Assembly: GCA_944386455.1 (NCBI GenBank)
Contig: CALXBC010000018.1
Coordinates: 1 to 47,375, forward strand
Length of the DNA stretch: 47,375 nt
Origin: an uncultured Clostridia bacterium
GTDB lineage: Bacteria > Bacillota > Clostridia > Oscillospirales > Ruminococcaceae
Reading direction: 5' to 3'
The first letter of the stretch is position 1, and each line of letters opens with the position of its first letter. Below the pieces are notes generated by a model. That model was not told where the DNA came from and did not search any database. It saw nothing but the letters and a program-made list of their open reading frames with translations. Below are positions 1 through 6,787 of this stretch, one piece after another. A program made the position numbers and the translations under genes.

Positions 1-128
1 TTTGTGTGTGTTATTTTTATACTTGTGGTATGTATTATAAATTATATCCATTCAAATTATCAATATCAACTATGTAAGTAACTGCTGCTTCTGATAAGCA
101 GCAAGGCGCTCAGGGCAGACCAGCGCAT

Positions 129-163
129 AAAAAATCCCTCCAAACTCAAAACGGGTTAGAGGG
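129..163 (-). terminator. Probable rho-independent terminator (minus strand)
   Basis: Read on the minus strand, an imperfect stem (CCCTC around 159-163 with GAGGG around 136-140) is followed by a run of T (plus-strand A run at 129-134). It would end transcription arriving from higher coordinates, where the coding remnant at 549-773 lies, but about 390 nt separate the two. Confidence 0.4.
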
Positions 164-193
164 CTGTGATATTTTGTTCAGGCGTGACAGAGC

Positions 194-227
194 AGCCCAC
201 CAAAGCACCGTTTTTTTTTGGTGGGCT
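194..227. repeat. 11-bp inverted repeat with T-rich loop
   Basis: AGCCCACCAAA at 194-204 and TTTGGTGGGCT at 217-227 are perfect inverted copies with a 12-nt loop that contains a T run. It may be a hairpin or protein site in accessory DNA. No gene is attached to it. Confidence 0.5.
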
Positions 228-245
228 TGTCCAAGTATAAGAGAA

Positions 246-285
246 AGAGCCGATGACTGTGATTACTCACAAGTTCATCGGCTCT
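246..285. repeat. 11-bp inverted repeat, 18-nt spacer
   Basis: AGAGCCGATGA at 246-256 and TCATCGGCTCT at 275-285 are perfect inverted copies. No T-run follows, so it is not an obvious terminator. Apart from these hairpins, I see no supportable gene in the first 548 bases. Confidence 0.5.
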
Positions 286-548
286 GCGTCTGTGCGTCTG
301 GCTCTTTGATGACGGTTAGGATAACAGATATTCCCTCTGAATATCAACTGCTAATTGACTTTTTTTATAAAATTGAAACTATCAATCCATTTATCAATCA
401 GTAATGATATATTACTCCCATTGAGCACCCGTATACGATGCTCTGTTTGTCATACGATTTTCAAGGTACAACCATCTCTGATATGCGTTTCCGCAATTCA
501 TTCGTAACTTCTTCTTTATTTGACTTGACTTTTAATAGTTAGTCTTTC

Positions 549-773
549 TTAATCCGTGATAGGTTCAACCTCTTCGCCAATCGGCTGCCCCTTTTCATTA
601 TATTTGAAAATATGCCGGTGTCGCTTCAAATACTGACCTGATTTTTTATCATAGTGAGGTCTTCCGGCTAAATCATCTCGATAAGGAAAATCTGTATTTA
701 TTTGAGAACAGCGGCATTCTCTCATAACCGTATTTGGTACTTTATGACAAATGAATGTCCCTCTGTCAAACAG
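549..773 (-). pseudogene. Remnant of an unrecognised protein gene (C-terminal part)
   Basis: An uninterrupted minus-strand frame of 74 codons ends at a TAA at 549-551 and is closed upstream by a stop at 774-776. It looks coding: the C-terminal half is rich in charged and aromatic residues (for example GRPHYDKKSGQYLKRHRHIF) and ends EEVEPITD. An ATG at 723-725 would give 58 residues but has no ribosome binding site. I read it as the tail of a larger gene whose 5' part was lost when it was joined to the region upstream of sigG. I do not recognise the family. The style resembles small proteins of conjugative or phage elements, but that is only an impression. Confidence 0.45.
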
Positions 774-812
774 TCAATACTGTCACCAGACTGTTCGACA
801 GGGGGAAGTTTT

Positions 813-1583
813 GTGATCTATAACAAGGTGGAAATCTGCGGCGTTGACACGTCAAAGCTGACAGTTTTAAAAGAAGCGGACAAAATAGACCTTTTAAAAA
901 AAATGCATGCGGGGGACAAAACAGCAAGAGAAAAGCTGATCAACGGGAATCTTCGACTGGTTTTGAGCGTCATCCAGCGGTTTGTCAACCGCGGAGAAAA
1001 TCTGGACGATCTGTTCCAGGTCGGCTGCATTGGTCTGATGAAGGCAATCGACAATTTTGACATTACCCTGGACGTACGGTTTTCCACCTATGCGGTTCCG
1101 ATGATTATTGGGGAGATCAGGCGCTATTTAAGAGACAACAATGCGATCCGCGTCAGCCGCTCCTTAAAGGATACTGCCTATAAAGCCATGCAGATCAAGG
1201 AACGGCTGACAAACCAGGGACAGACAGAACCGCCGATTGAAGCAATTGCCAAAGAAATGGGGATGCCAAAGCACGAGGTTGTGCTTGCACTGGACGCGAT
1301 TGTCGATCCGGTTTCTCTTTATGAGCCTGTTTATTCCGACGGCGGGGACACCATCTATGTGATGGACCAGCTGGGAGACAACAGTGATGATGTGAACTGG
1401 CTCGATGAGCTGTCCATGAAGGAAGCGATCGCACGGCTCAATGACAGGGAAAAGCGAATTCTGTCGCTGCGCTTTTTTCGCGGGAAAACACAGGTCGAGG
1501 TCGCAAAGGAAATCGGGATTTCTCAGGCTCAGGTCTCGCGGCTGGAAAAGCATGCGCTGACAAAAATCAAAAAAGAAATCTGA
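813..1583 (+). CDS. sigG: RNA polymerase sporulation sigma factor SigG
   Basis: Sigma-G directs late forespore transcription during endospore formation. The product is 256 residues, close to the usual 260. It starts at GTG 813 with GGGGGAAG at 801-808; the N-terminus (MIYNKVEICGVDTSKL) is the typical SigG start, so the open frame upstream to 702 is not part of it. Region 2 is clear (RLVLSVIQRF, LDDLFQVGCIGLMKAIDNFD, RFSTYAVPMIIGEIRR), as are region 3 (RVSRSLKD) and region 4, whose helix-turn-helix ends the protein (TQVEVAKEIGISQAQVSRLE). In most relatives sigG follows spoIIGA-sigE. Here the upstream DNA is gene-poor accessory sequence with a coding remnant, so that linkage is absent within the window. 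The assignment is very secure. Confidence 0.97.
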   Translation: MIYNKVEICGVDTSKLTVLKEADKIDLLKKMHAGDKTAREKLINGNLRLVLSVIQRFVNRGENLDDLFQVGCIGLMKAIDNFDITLDVRFSTYAVPMIIGEIRRYLRDNNAIRVSRSLKDTAYKAMQIKERLTNQGQTEPPIEAIAKEMGMPKHEVVLALDAIVDPVSLYEPVYSDGGDTIYVMDQLGDNSDDVNWLDELSMKEAIARLNDREKRILSLRFFRGKTQVEVAKEIGISQAQVSRLEKHALTKIKKEI

Positions 1584-1661
1584 ACCGCCCTTCAAAGCCT
1601 GGTGACGCAGAAAGCAGAAGCATATTTTTTCGTTATATTTCCCAAAAAAGAGAAAAAAGAA

Positions 1662-1691
1662 TTGACATATCATACCATTCAGGTATATAAT
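1662..1691 (+). promoter_or_regulatory. Sigma-A promoter of the rubredoxin-fprA-hrb operon, with an ATACC/GGTAT element
   Basis: TTGACA at 1662-1667 and TATAAT at 1686-1691 are separated by 18 bp. Between them, ATACC (1672-1676) and GGTAT (1682-1686) form an inverted repeat with a 5-nt centre. The layout resembles the CsoR-type operator at 4349-4366 upstream of the metal ATPase. Confidence 0.75.
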
Positions 1692-1720
1692 TAAAAAAGA
1701 ATAAAAGAAAGGAGTGTGTC

Positions 1721-1882
1721 ATGATGGCACGTTATGTTTGCACAGTCTGCGGTTATGTCTATGATGAAGCAGAAGGGGCTCCTGATGCCGGAATTGCTCC
1801 CGGAACCAAATGGGAAGATGTTCCTGAGGATTTTGTCTGTCCGCTTTGCGGCGTAGGCAAGGATGAATTTGAGGCCGAGTAA
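1721..1882 (+). CDS. Rubredoxin
   Basis: A small cytoplasmic one-electron carrier of 53 residues with a single iron held by four cysteines. The two knuckles are seen: CTVCG (C7, C10) and CPLCG (C40, C43), spaced as in classical rubredoxins. Two ATGs (1721, 1724) follow the RBS AAAGGAG at 1708-1714; either is possible. It is the first gene of an operon with a flavodiiron protein and a flavin-reductase/rubredoxin fusion, so its likely role is to pass electrons to FprA for oxygen or nitric oxide reduction. The promoter is clear at 1662-1691. Confidence 0.93.
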   Translation: MMARYVCTVCGYVYDEAEGAPDAGIAPGTKWEDVPEDFVCPLCGVGKDEFEAE

Positions 1883-1973
1883 ACGACTGGCCGCGGTTAT
1901 GACCGGCAGGATGCATGCTCCTGCCGGCCATGCCGGTTTTACAGCTTCTTAGATTTAGAAAGGATAGTCGATC

Positions 1974-3167
1974 ATGGCAGCGATAAAAGTTACAGACCGT
2001 ATTTATTCAGTTGGGGTTTTAAATCCGAACATGAGGATTTTTGATATCATTATGGAAACAGCGTACGGCACCTCCTATAATGCATATCTGATCAAGGGCA
2101 GTGAAAAAACAGCCCTGATTGAAACCACCCATCACGATTATTTTGACGAACTGCTGGACAACCTTTCTGCCGCGGATGCCCGGCAGCTGGATTATATTAT
2201 TTTAAACCATACGGAGCCGGATCATTCGGGCGCGCTTGCTCTTTTGACGGAGCATTGCCCCGATGCTGAGATTGTTTGCTCTCAGGCCGCGGGCATCTAT
2301 TTGAAAAACATTGCCAACAAACCGCTGAAGATGCGGATTGTGAAGGACGGGGAACAGCTTTCTCTGGGCGATCAGACGCTTCGGTTCATCAATGCGCCTT
2401 TCCTTCACTGGCCGGATTCGATGTTCACTTTTTGCCCGGAGCAAAACGTTCTTTTCACCTGTGACTTTCTGGGCGCGCATTATTGTGAGCCGCGGATGTT
2501 CTCTGATCGTGTCACCTATCCAAAAGCCTATGAGGAAGCATTTCGGAACTATTATGACGCGATTTTCAGTCCGTTTCAGGAATATGTGCTCAAGGGACTG
2601 GACAAGATTTCGGATCTGTCTCCAAAGTATATTTGTACCAGCCATGGCCCGATATTGACAGGAGACAGCATCGAAACAGCCCGGAAATGTTACAGAAGCT
2701 GGAGCCTTCCGGCAGTTCATGAGGACACTGTGATCAGTATTTTCTATGCCAGTGCTTATGGCTGCACTAGGACGCTGGCAGAACAGATAAAGGACGGTAT
2801 CTCCTCCGCTCTGCCTGCTGCCGAGGTATCGCTGTATAATGTGAATGAACATACAACCGCCGCGCTTGCAGTCAAAATGGCGGAATCCGATGCATTTTTG
2901 CTCGGAAGCCCTACTCTGAATAAAGATGCAGTGGCGCCGATCTGGGACCTGCTGGCCAGAACCGATTCTATCAGCGCCCGTAAAAAGACTGCCGCAGCCT
3001 TTGGCTCCTTTGGGTGGAGCGGAGAAGCAGTCCCTGCCCTGACCAGCCGTTTAAAAGAGATGAAATTCAAGGTGCCGTCTGACGGGCTGAAGGTCTGCTT
3101 TGTCCCGTCCGAGGAGCAGAAACAGGAAGCGTACCGGTTTGGCAGGGATTTTGCCGCAGCCTTGTAA
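1974..3167 (+). CDS. fprA: A-type flavoprotein FprA (flavodiiron O2/NO reductase)
   Basis: A 397-residue cytoplasmic flavodiiron protein. The N-terminal metallo-beta-lactamase-like domain carries the diiron ligands H79, E81, D83, H84 (in NHTEPDHSG), H145 (FLHWP), D164 (TCDFLG) and H224 (TSHGP). The C-terminal flavodoxin-like domain begins near residue 250 (SIFYASAYGCTRTLAEQI) and binds FMN. The family reduces O2 to water and/or NO to N2O with electrons from rubredoxin. All metal ligands are present, so it should be active. It lies between rubredoxin and an Hrb-like reductase, the arrangement known for the Moorella FprA/Hrb pair, which makes a complete NAD(P)H to O2/NO chain plausible. Confidence 0.95.
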   Translation: MAAIKVTDRIYSVGVLNPNMRIFDIIMETAYGTSYNAYLIKGSEKTALIETTHHDYFDELLDNLSAADARQLDYIILNHTEPDHSGALALLTEHCPDAEIVCSQAAGIYLKNIANKPLKMRIVKDGEQLSLGDQTLRFINAPFLHWPDSMFTFCPEQNVLFTCDFLGAHYCEPRMFSDRVTYPKAYEEAFRNYYDAIFSPFQEYVLKGLDKISDLSPKYICTSHGPILTGDSIETARKCYRSWSLPAVHEDTVISIFYASAYGCTRTLAEQIKDGISSALPAAEVSLYNVNEHTTAALAVKMAESDAFLLGSPTLNKDAVAPIWDLLARTDSISARKKTAAAFGSFGWSGEAVPALTSRLKEMKFKVPSDGLKVCFVPSEEQKQEAYRFGRDFAAAL

Positions 3168-3217
3168 GCAAGACCGGCTGCAGCCGGTCAAATGATAACA
3201 GAAAGGCGGAACAAAAA

Positions 3218-3853
3218 ATGGATGAAACAGTATTGTGGAAACTTTCTTATGGGATGTATGCGTTATGTGCAGATGACAATGGACGTCCGGTCGGATGCAT
3301 TGTCAATACTGCGTCCCAGATCACCAGCGTGAATCCGATCATCGCTGTGAGCGTCAACAAGAATAATTACACCTACGGCGTCATTGGAAAAACGAAGAAA
3401 TTTGCACTGTCCATCCTGTCCGAAGAGACGCCGGCCGCTGCAATCGGTGTGCTGGGTTATCAGTCCGGGAAGAATACCAACAAATTTGAAAAGGTGGCGT
3501 ACCGTCTGGAACAGGGACTTCCGATTCTGGAGGAAGCGATCTGCGGCTGGCTCATCTGTGATGTTTTATCGATCGTGGACTGTGAAACACACGGAATTGT
3601 GCTGGCGCGTGTTTCTGCCGCGGAGAACGGGACTGCCGGTCAGCCGATGACATACAAGTACTTCCACGAGGTCATCAAAGGCAAGGCGCCGAAAAACGCG
3701 CCTACCTATCGTGAGGAAAAACCGGCAGCAGAAGCGCCGAAATATGTCTGTTCGGTCTGCGGATACATTTATGAAGGGGATATTGCACGGGAGCCTGATA
3801 CTTACGTCTGCCCGATCTGCAATGCGCCAAAATCAGCTTTTGCAAGGAAATAA
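3218..3853 (+). CDS. hrb: Flavin reductase-rubredoxin fusion (high-molecular-weight rubredoxin, Hrb-like)
   Basis: 211 residues. The first ~150 form a flavin-reductase-like FMN-binding split barrel (NPIIAVSVNKNNYTYG, FALSILSEE). After a linker rich in Pro, Ala and Glu, a compact rubredoxin domain follows with C178, C181 (CSVCG) and C198, C201 (CPICN); the loop between the knuckles is short, as in rubrerythrin-type rubredoxins. In Moorella, Hrb takes electrons from NADH and reduces FprA. The same order and domain composition here support that role. The RBS is AAAGGCGG before ATG 3218. It is the last gene of the operon, ended by the hairpin at 3856-3903. Confidence 0.92.
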   Translation: MDETVLWKLSYGMYALCADDNGRPVGCIVNTASQITSVNPIIAVSVNKNNYTYGVIGKTKKFALSILSEETPAAAIGVLGYQSGKNTNKFEKVAYRLEQGLPILEEAICGWLICDVLSIVDCETHGIVLARVSAAENGTAGQPMTYKYFHEVIKGKAPKNAPTYREEKPAAEAPKYVCSVCGYIYEGDIAREPDTYVCPICNAPKSAFARK

Positions 3854-3855
3854 AC

Positions 3856-3903
3856 AAAGCAGGATATCATGCTTCCATAAACGGGATTTTGATATCCTGC
3901 TTT
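3856..3903 (+). terminator. Terminator hairpin of the fprA operon
   Basis: Perfect 14-bp inverted repeat, AAAGCAGGATATCA at 3856-3869 and its complement at 3890-3903, with a 20-nt loop. It starts three nucleotides after the hrb stop. The T tail is short (TTTCG), so termination may be weak. Confidence 0.7.
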
Positions 3904-3937
3904 CGCATATCTGCGGTGTCAGAAAGCAAAAGACTTC

Positions 3938-3966
3938 TTGACAAAGCGATTCCCGCGGAATATGAT
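3938..3966 (+). promoter_or_regulatory. Promoter of csoR with a palindrome in the spacer
   Basis: TTGACA at 3938-3943 and TATGAT at 3961-3966 are separated by 17 bp. ATTCC (3949-3953) and GGAAT (3957-3961) flank CGC in the spacer and could be an operator. The sequence differs from the ATACC/GGTAT elements nearby. Confidence 0.55.
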
Positions 3967-3990
3967 ATACTTATATGAAAAACAAGGAGA

Positions 3991-4272
3991 ATGAAAGTGA
4001 AACAATGCATGGACTCTGAAAATCTGCACCGCAGATTAAAAAAAATTATCGGTCAGGTGCAGGCGATCGACCGGATGATCGATGAGGATATTCCATGTGA
4101 GGATATTTTGTCACAGCTGAATGCGGCAAAATCTGCGCTTCATAAATGCGGGCAGGTCGTTTTGGAAGGACATATCAAGCACTGCGTCCGCGACGGGATC
4201 GAGCATGGAGATGCAGATAAAACGATTGAGAGCTTTACCAAGGCTGTGGAACGGTTTTCCAATATGGGATAG
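3991..4272 (+). CDS. csoR: CsoR-family metal-sensing repressor
   Basis: 93 residues, an all-helical DNA-binding repressor of the DUF156/CsoR family. Counting from ATG 3991, the Cu(I) ligand set is intact at C36 (IPCEDIL), H61 and C65 (GHIKHCV), the same spacing as in studied CsoR proteins. This argues against CstR or FrmR types. When copper binds, CsoR leaves its operator and the target exporter is made. The target is probably the ATPase 120 bp downstream, whose promoter holds a CsoR-type site. The AAGGAG at 3984-3989 is only one base from ATG 3991, so GTG 3997 may be the true start. A strong terminator separates it from the ATPase gene. Confidence 0.88.
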   Translation: MKVKQCMDSENLHRRLKKIIGQVQAIDRMIDEDIPCEDILSQLNAAKSALHKCGQVVLEGHIKHCVRDGIEHGDADKTIESFTKAVERFSNMG

Positions 4273-4280
4273 GAAAGGCT

Positions 4281-4313
4281 GCAAACCATTTTCGGATGGT
4301 TTGCGGTTTTTTT
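4281..4313 (+). terminator. Rho-independent terminator after csoR
   Basis: GCAAACCAT (4281-4289) pairs with ATGGTTTGC (4296-4304), followed by GG and seven T. Confidence 0.88.
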
Positions 4314-4338
4314 GCATGGAGCGAAGGAGCCATACGTC

Positions 4339-4368
4339 TTGACATACCTATACCCCTTATGGTATAAT
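4339..4368 (+). promoter_or_regulatory. Metal-ATPase promoter overlapped by a CsoR-type operator
   Basis: TTGACA at 4339-4344 and TATAAT at 4363-4368 have an 18-bp spacer. TATACC (4349-4354) and GGTATA (4361-4366) form a perfect inverted repeat around CCTTAT, giving the ATACCCC...GGTAT form typical of CsoR operators. It overlaps the -10 box, so bound repressor would block RNA polymerase. An extra ATACC half-site lies at 4344-4348. Confidence 0.75.
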
Positions 4369-4394
4369 CTCCGTGAACATATTAGAGGAACCGG

Positions 4395-6281
4395 GTGACC
4401 TTGATGAAAAAACTTCTAAAACAAATCGAACGCCTGCTGGGATTTGGGGGCATCAAAAAGGATATTGCTTTTCTTGCGGTTTCCGGCCTTGCGCTGGCTG
4501 CAAGTATTTTTCACTGGCCGCATCTCCCCTTTGACGCTGCTTGGATCGCGATTATTCTCTGCGGGATTCCCATTGTTTTAGAGGCGATTATCGGCTTAGT
4601 GACTGCTTTTGATATCAAAGCGGACGTTCTTGTCTCGCTCGCACTGATTGCCGCCGTTTTTATCGGAGAGGATTTTGCGGCAGGCGAGGTCGCTTTTATA
4701 ATGCAGCTCGGCGCTCTTTTGGAGGACCTGACGGTTGCGAAAGCAAGAGCGGGAATCGAAAAGCTGGTGAACCTGACGCCGCAGACGGCAAGGGTGCTCC
4801 AAAACGGGACGGAAAAAACAATCTCTGCCGAAGCAGTACAGGTCGGGGATATCCTGCGTGTGCTTCCGGGCGAAACCATACCGGTGGACGGCGTAATCCT
4901 GGCCGGTCAGACTTCAGTCAATCAGGCGGTTATGACGGGGGAGTCCCTTCCGGTAGACAAAGCCGCCGGCGATGAGGTCTCAAGCGGGACGGTGAATCAG
5001 TTCGGTGCGTTTGAAATGAAGGCTGCAAAGGTTGGGGAAGACAGCTCTATTCAGCGTATGATCCGCCTGGTACAGTCAGCAGATGCGGGAAAAGCGAAAA
5101 TTGTGGGGCTGGCAGACCGCTGGGCAACCTGGATTGTTGTGATCGCACTGACCGCAGCAGTATTTACCTGGATATTTACGGGGCAAATCATTCGCGCGGT
5201 GACGATCCTTGTCGTGTTCTGCCCCTGTGCTTTGGTTTTGGCGACGCCTACCGCGATTATGGCAGCGATCGGAAATGCCACAAAACACGGGTTCCTGGTG
5301 CGGATGGGAGACGCTCTGGAACGGCTGTCCGCGGTTAAAAAGATTGCTTTTGACAAGACCGGGACACTCACCTATGGGAAGCCCAGGGTGATAGCGGTGA
5401 AAAGTACAACAGCTAGAGTCGGCGAGGATGAGATCTATGCATGGACTGCCGCTGCGGAACAATTTTCGGAGCATCCGCTGGGAAAAGCAATCGTCAGCTG
5501 CTGGCGCCGGGAGAAAAAGCAGACGCCGCTTCAAGCGGAAGCATTTGAAATGTATCCGGGCAGGGGTGTTTCTGCTATGGTCAGCGGCAGAAAAATACTG
5601 GCAGGAAACATCGAGCTTTTGAAAGAACATCAGATATCGGCTGCTGACAGCGAAGAGATAAAAGCGTTTTTTCGGCAGGGCTGTATGATTACTTATGTCG
5701 CAATTGACGGAAGCGCCGTTGGTTATGTCGTTCTTTCCGACACCGTCCGCCCCGAAAGTGCACAGATGATTGGCGCACTGGAAAAAAACGGGGTTCAAAC
5801 CGTGCTGCTGACCGGAGACCATGAAAACACGGCACAGAATATTGCCGATCAGCTGCATATAAAAGAGGTACATGCAAAATGCCTGCCGGAGGACAAGCTG
5901 CGTTATATTGACGCATCTCAGCAGAGCGGGATTGGTATTTGCATGGTCGGTGACGGAATCAATGATGCTCCTGCACTGAAAAAAGCAGCCGTCGGCATCG
6001 CGATGGGCGGAGTCGGCAGTGATATCGCAGTTGATGCCGCCGATATTGCTCTGGTTGATGATGAGTTGAAAGAGCTTCCGCATCTTTTGGCCTTGTCCAA
6101 ACGGATGATGAAAACAATTAAATTAAATCTGATCTTTTCCATGAGCCTTAACTTTGCGGCCATCATACTTGCCATAACCGGGGTGCTGAACCCGGTCGTG
6201 GGTGCACTTGTCCATAATGCGGGCTCGGTGCTTGTGATTGTTAATTCTGCCTTTTTGCTTCGTTGGAGAATGAAAAAATAA
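4395..6281 (+). CDS. P1B-type heavy-metal translocating ATPase
   Basis: A 628-residue integral membrane pump that exports a transition metal using ATP. Seen: actuator motif TGES, membrane metal site CPC (C276-C278), phosphorylation motif DKTGT (D320), HP motif (SEHPLG) and hinge GDGINDAP. It has no N-terminal CxxC metal-binding domain. The last membrane helix reads VHNAGS (H607, N608); it has neither the MxxSS of CopA-type Cu(I) pumps nor the Asp-Gly of zinc/cadmium pumps, so the metal is not certain. The CsoR gene and operator upstream point to copper. GTG 4395 (RBS GAGGAA 4385-4390) or ATG 4404 starts it. It is transcribed alone and ends in a long hairpin. Confidence 0.9.
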   Translation: MTLMKKLLKQIERLLGFGGIKKDIAFLAVSGLALAASIFHWPHLPFDAAWIAIILCGIPIVLEAIIGLVTAFDIKADVLVSLALIAAVFIGEDFAAGEVAFIMQLGALLEDLTVAKARAGIEKLVNLTPQTARVLQNGTEKTISAEAVQVGDILRVLPGETIPVDGVILAGQTSVNQAVMTGESLPVDKAAGDEVSSGTVNQFGAFEMKAAKVGEDSSIQRMIRLVQSADAGKAKIVGLADRWATWIVVIALTAAVFTWIFTGQIIRAVTILVVFCPCALVLATPTAIMAAIGNATKHGFLVRMGDALERLSAVKKIAFDKTGTLTYGKPRVIAVKSTTARVGEDEIYAWTAAAEQFSEHPLGKAIVSCWRREKKQTPLQAEAFEMYPGRGVSAMVSGRKILAGNIELLKEHQISAADSEEIKAFFRQGCMITYVAIDGSAVGYVVLSDTVRPESAQMIGALEKNGVQTVLLTGDHENTAQNIADQLHIKEVHAKCLPEDKLRYIDASQQSGIGICMVGDGINDAPALKKAAVGIAMGGVGSDIAVDAADIALVDDELKELPHLLALSKRMMKTIKLNLIFSMSLNFAAIILAITGVLNPVVGALVHNAGSVLVIVNSAFLLRWRMKK

Positions 6282-6288
6282 ATCCTGA

Positions 6289-6332
6289 TTCGGCCATGTA
6301 TGGTTTGTCATCGCAAACCATACATGGCCGAA
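6289..6332 (+). terminator. Long perfect hairpin after the metal ATPase
   Basis: A 19-bp perfect stem, 6289-6307 with 6314-6332, around a 6-nt loop, 7 nt after the stop codon. No T run follows, so it may act as an RNA 3'-end stabiliser as well as a terminator. Confidence 0.7.
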
Positions 6333-6787
6333 CTGTTAAACCAAGCCAATTTGCATTGCACACAGGTTAATCCATGCTAATGATTTTATATAATGGCGGC
6401 AGATTGCCGCAGCAATAAAATCTGTGCGCTCTCCCCTTTTGTGTGACCTGTTTTGTACTTGCGCAAAAACAGGATGCAACATAAAACATAATCTGCTGAA
6501 ACAATACGAAAAAACCGATTGAATACCGGAATGGAGGCTGATTTAGATAAAAAAGGGAATTGCAAAATGAAATGAAAAAATAGATAAAAATATCCAAAAA
6601 CATTGGCGATATTTCGGCTTTTATTTTTTGAAAAAGACTTGTAATTTTCAATTAATTCACTATAATTATTATACGCTTAACTGTTTCCTGCATATTCTCC
6701 TTATGACCAGAGCTTTGCCGGAATGATCCAAACATATCCATAGGAAAGGATATTGGTGTCAGCCGCACCAATACATAGGTGAATGAT
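6333..6787. promoter_or_regulatory. Intergenic stretch with the putative ABC exporter promoter
   Basis: About 450 bases without a convincing gene. TTGTAA (6639-6644) and TATAAT (6661-6666), 16 bp apart, could drive the ABC operon. A 94-codon minus-strand frame at 6367-6651 has no ribosome site and no recognisable features and is not accepted. GGTGTCAGCCGCACC (about 6754-6768) can form a small hairpin in the leader. Confidence 0.4.

Noticed and set aside
174-404. 76-codon plus-strand frame in the left accessory region
   Set aside because: No ribosome binding site, odd composition (Cys/Trp-rich) and it runs through two inverted repeats. Not treated as a gene.
702-812. Extended N-terminus of SigG
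   Set aside because: The 37 extra residues are not SigG-like, and GTG 813 has a proper RBS and the conserved start sequence.
6367-6651. 94-codon minus-strand frame between the ATPase and the ABC exporter
   Set aside because: No RBS or recognisable motif, and it overlaps the likely ABC promoter. The Phe/Cys-rich translation is typical of AT-rich spacer.
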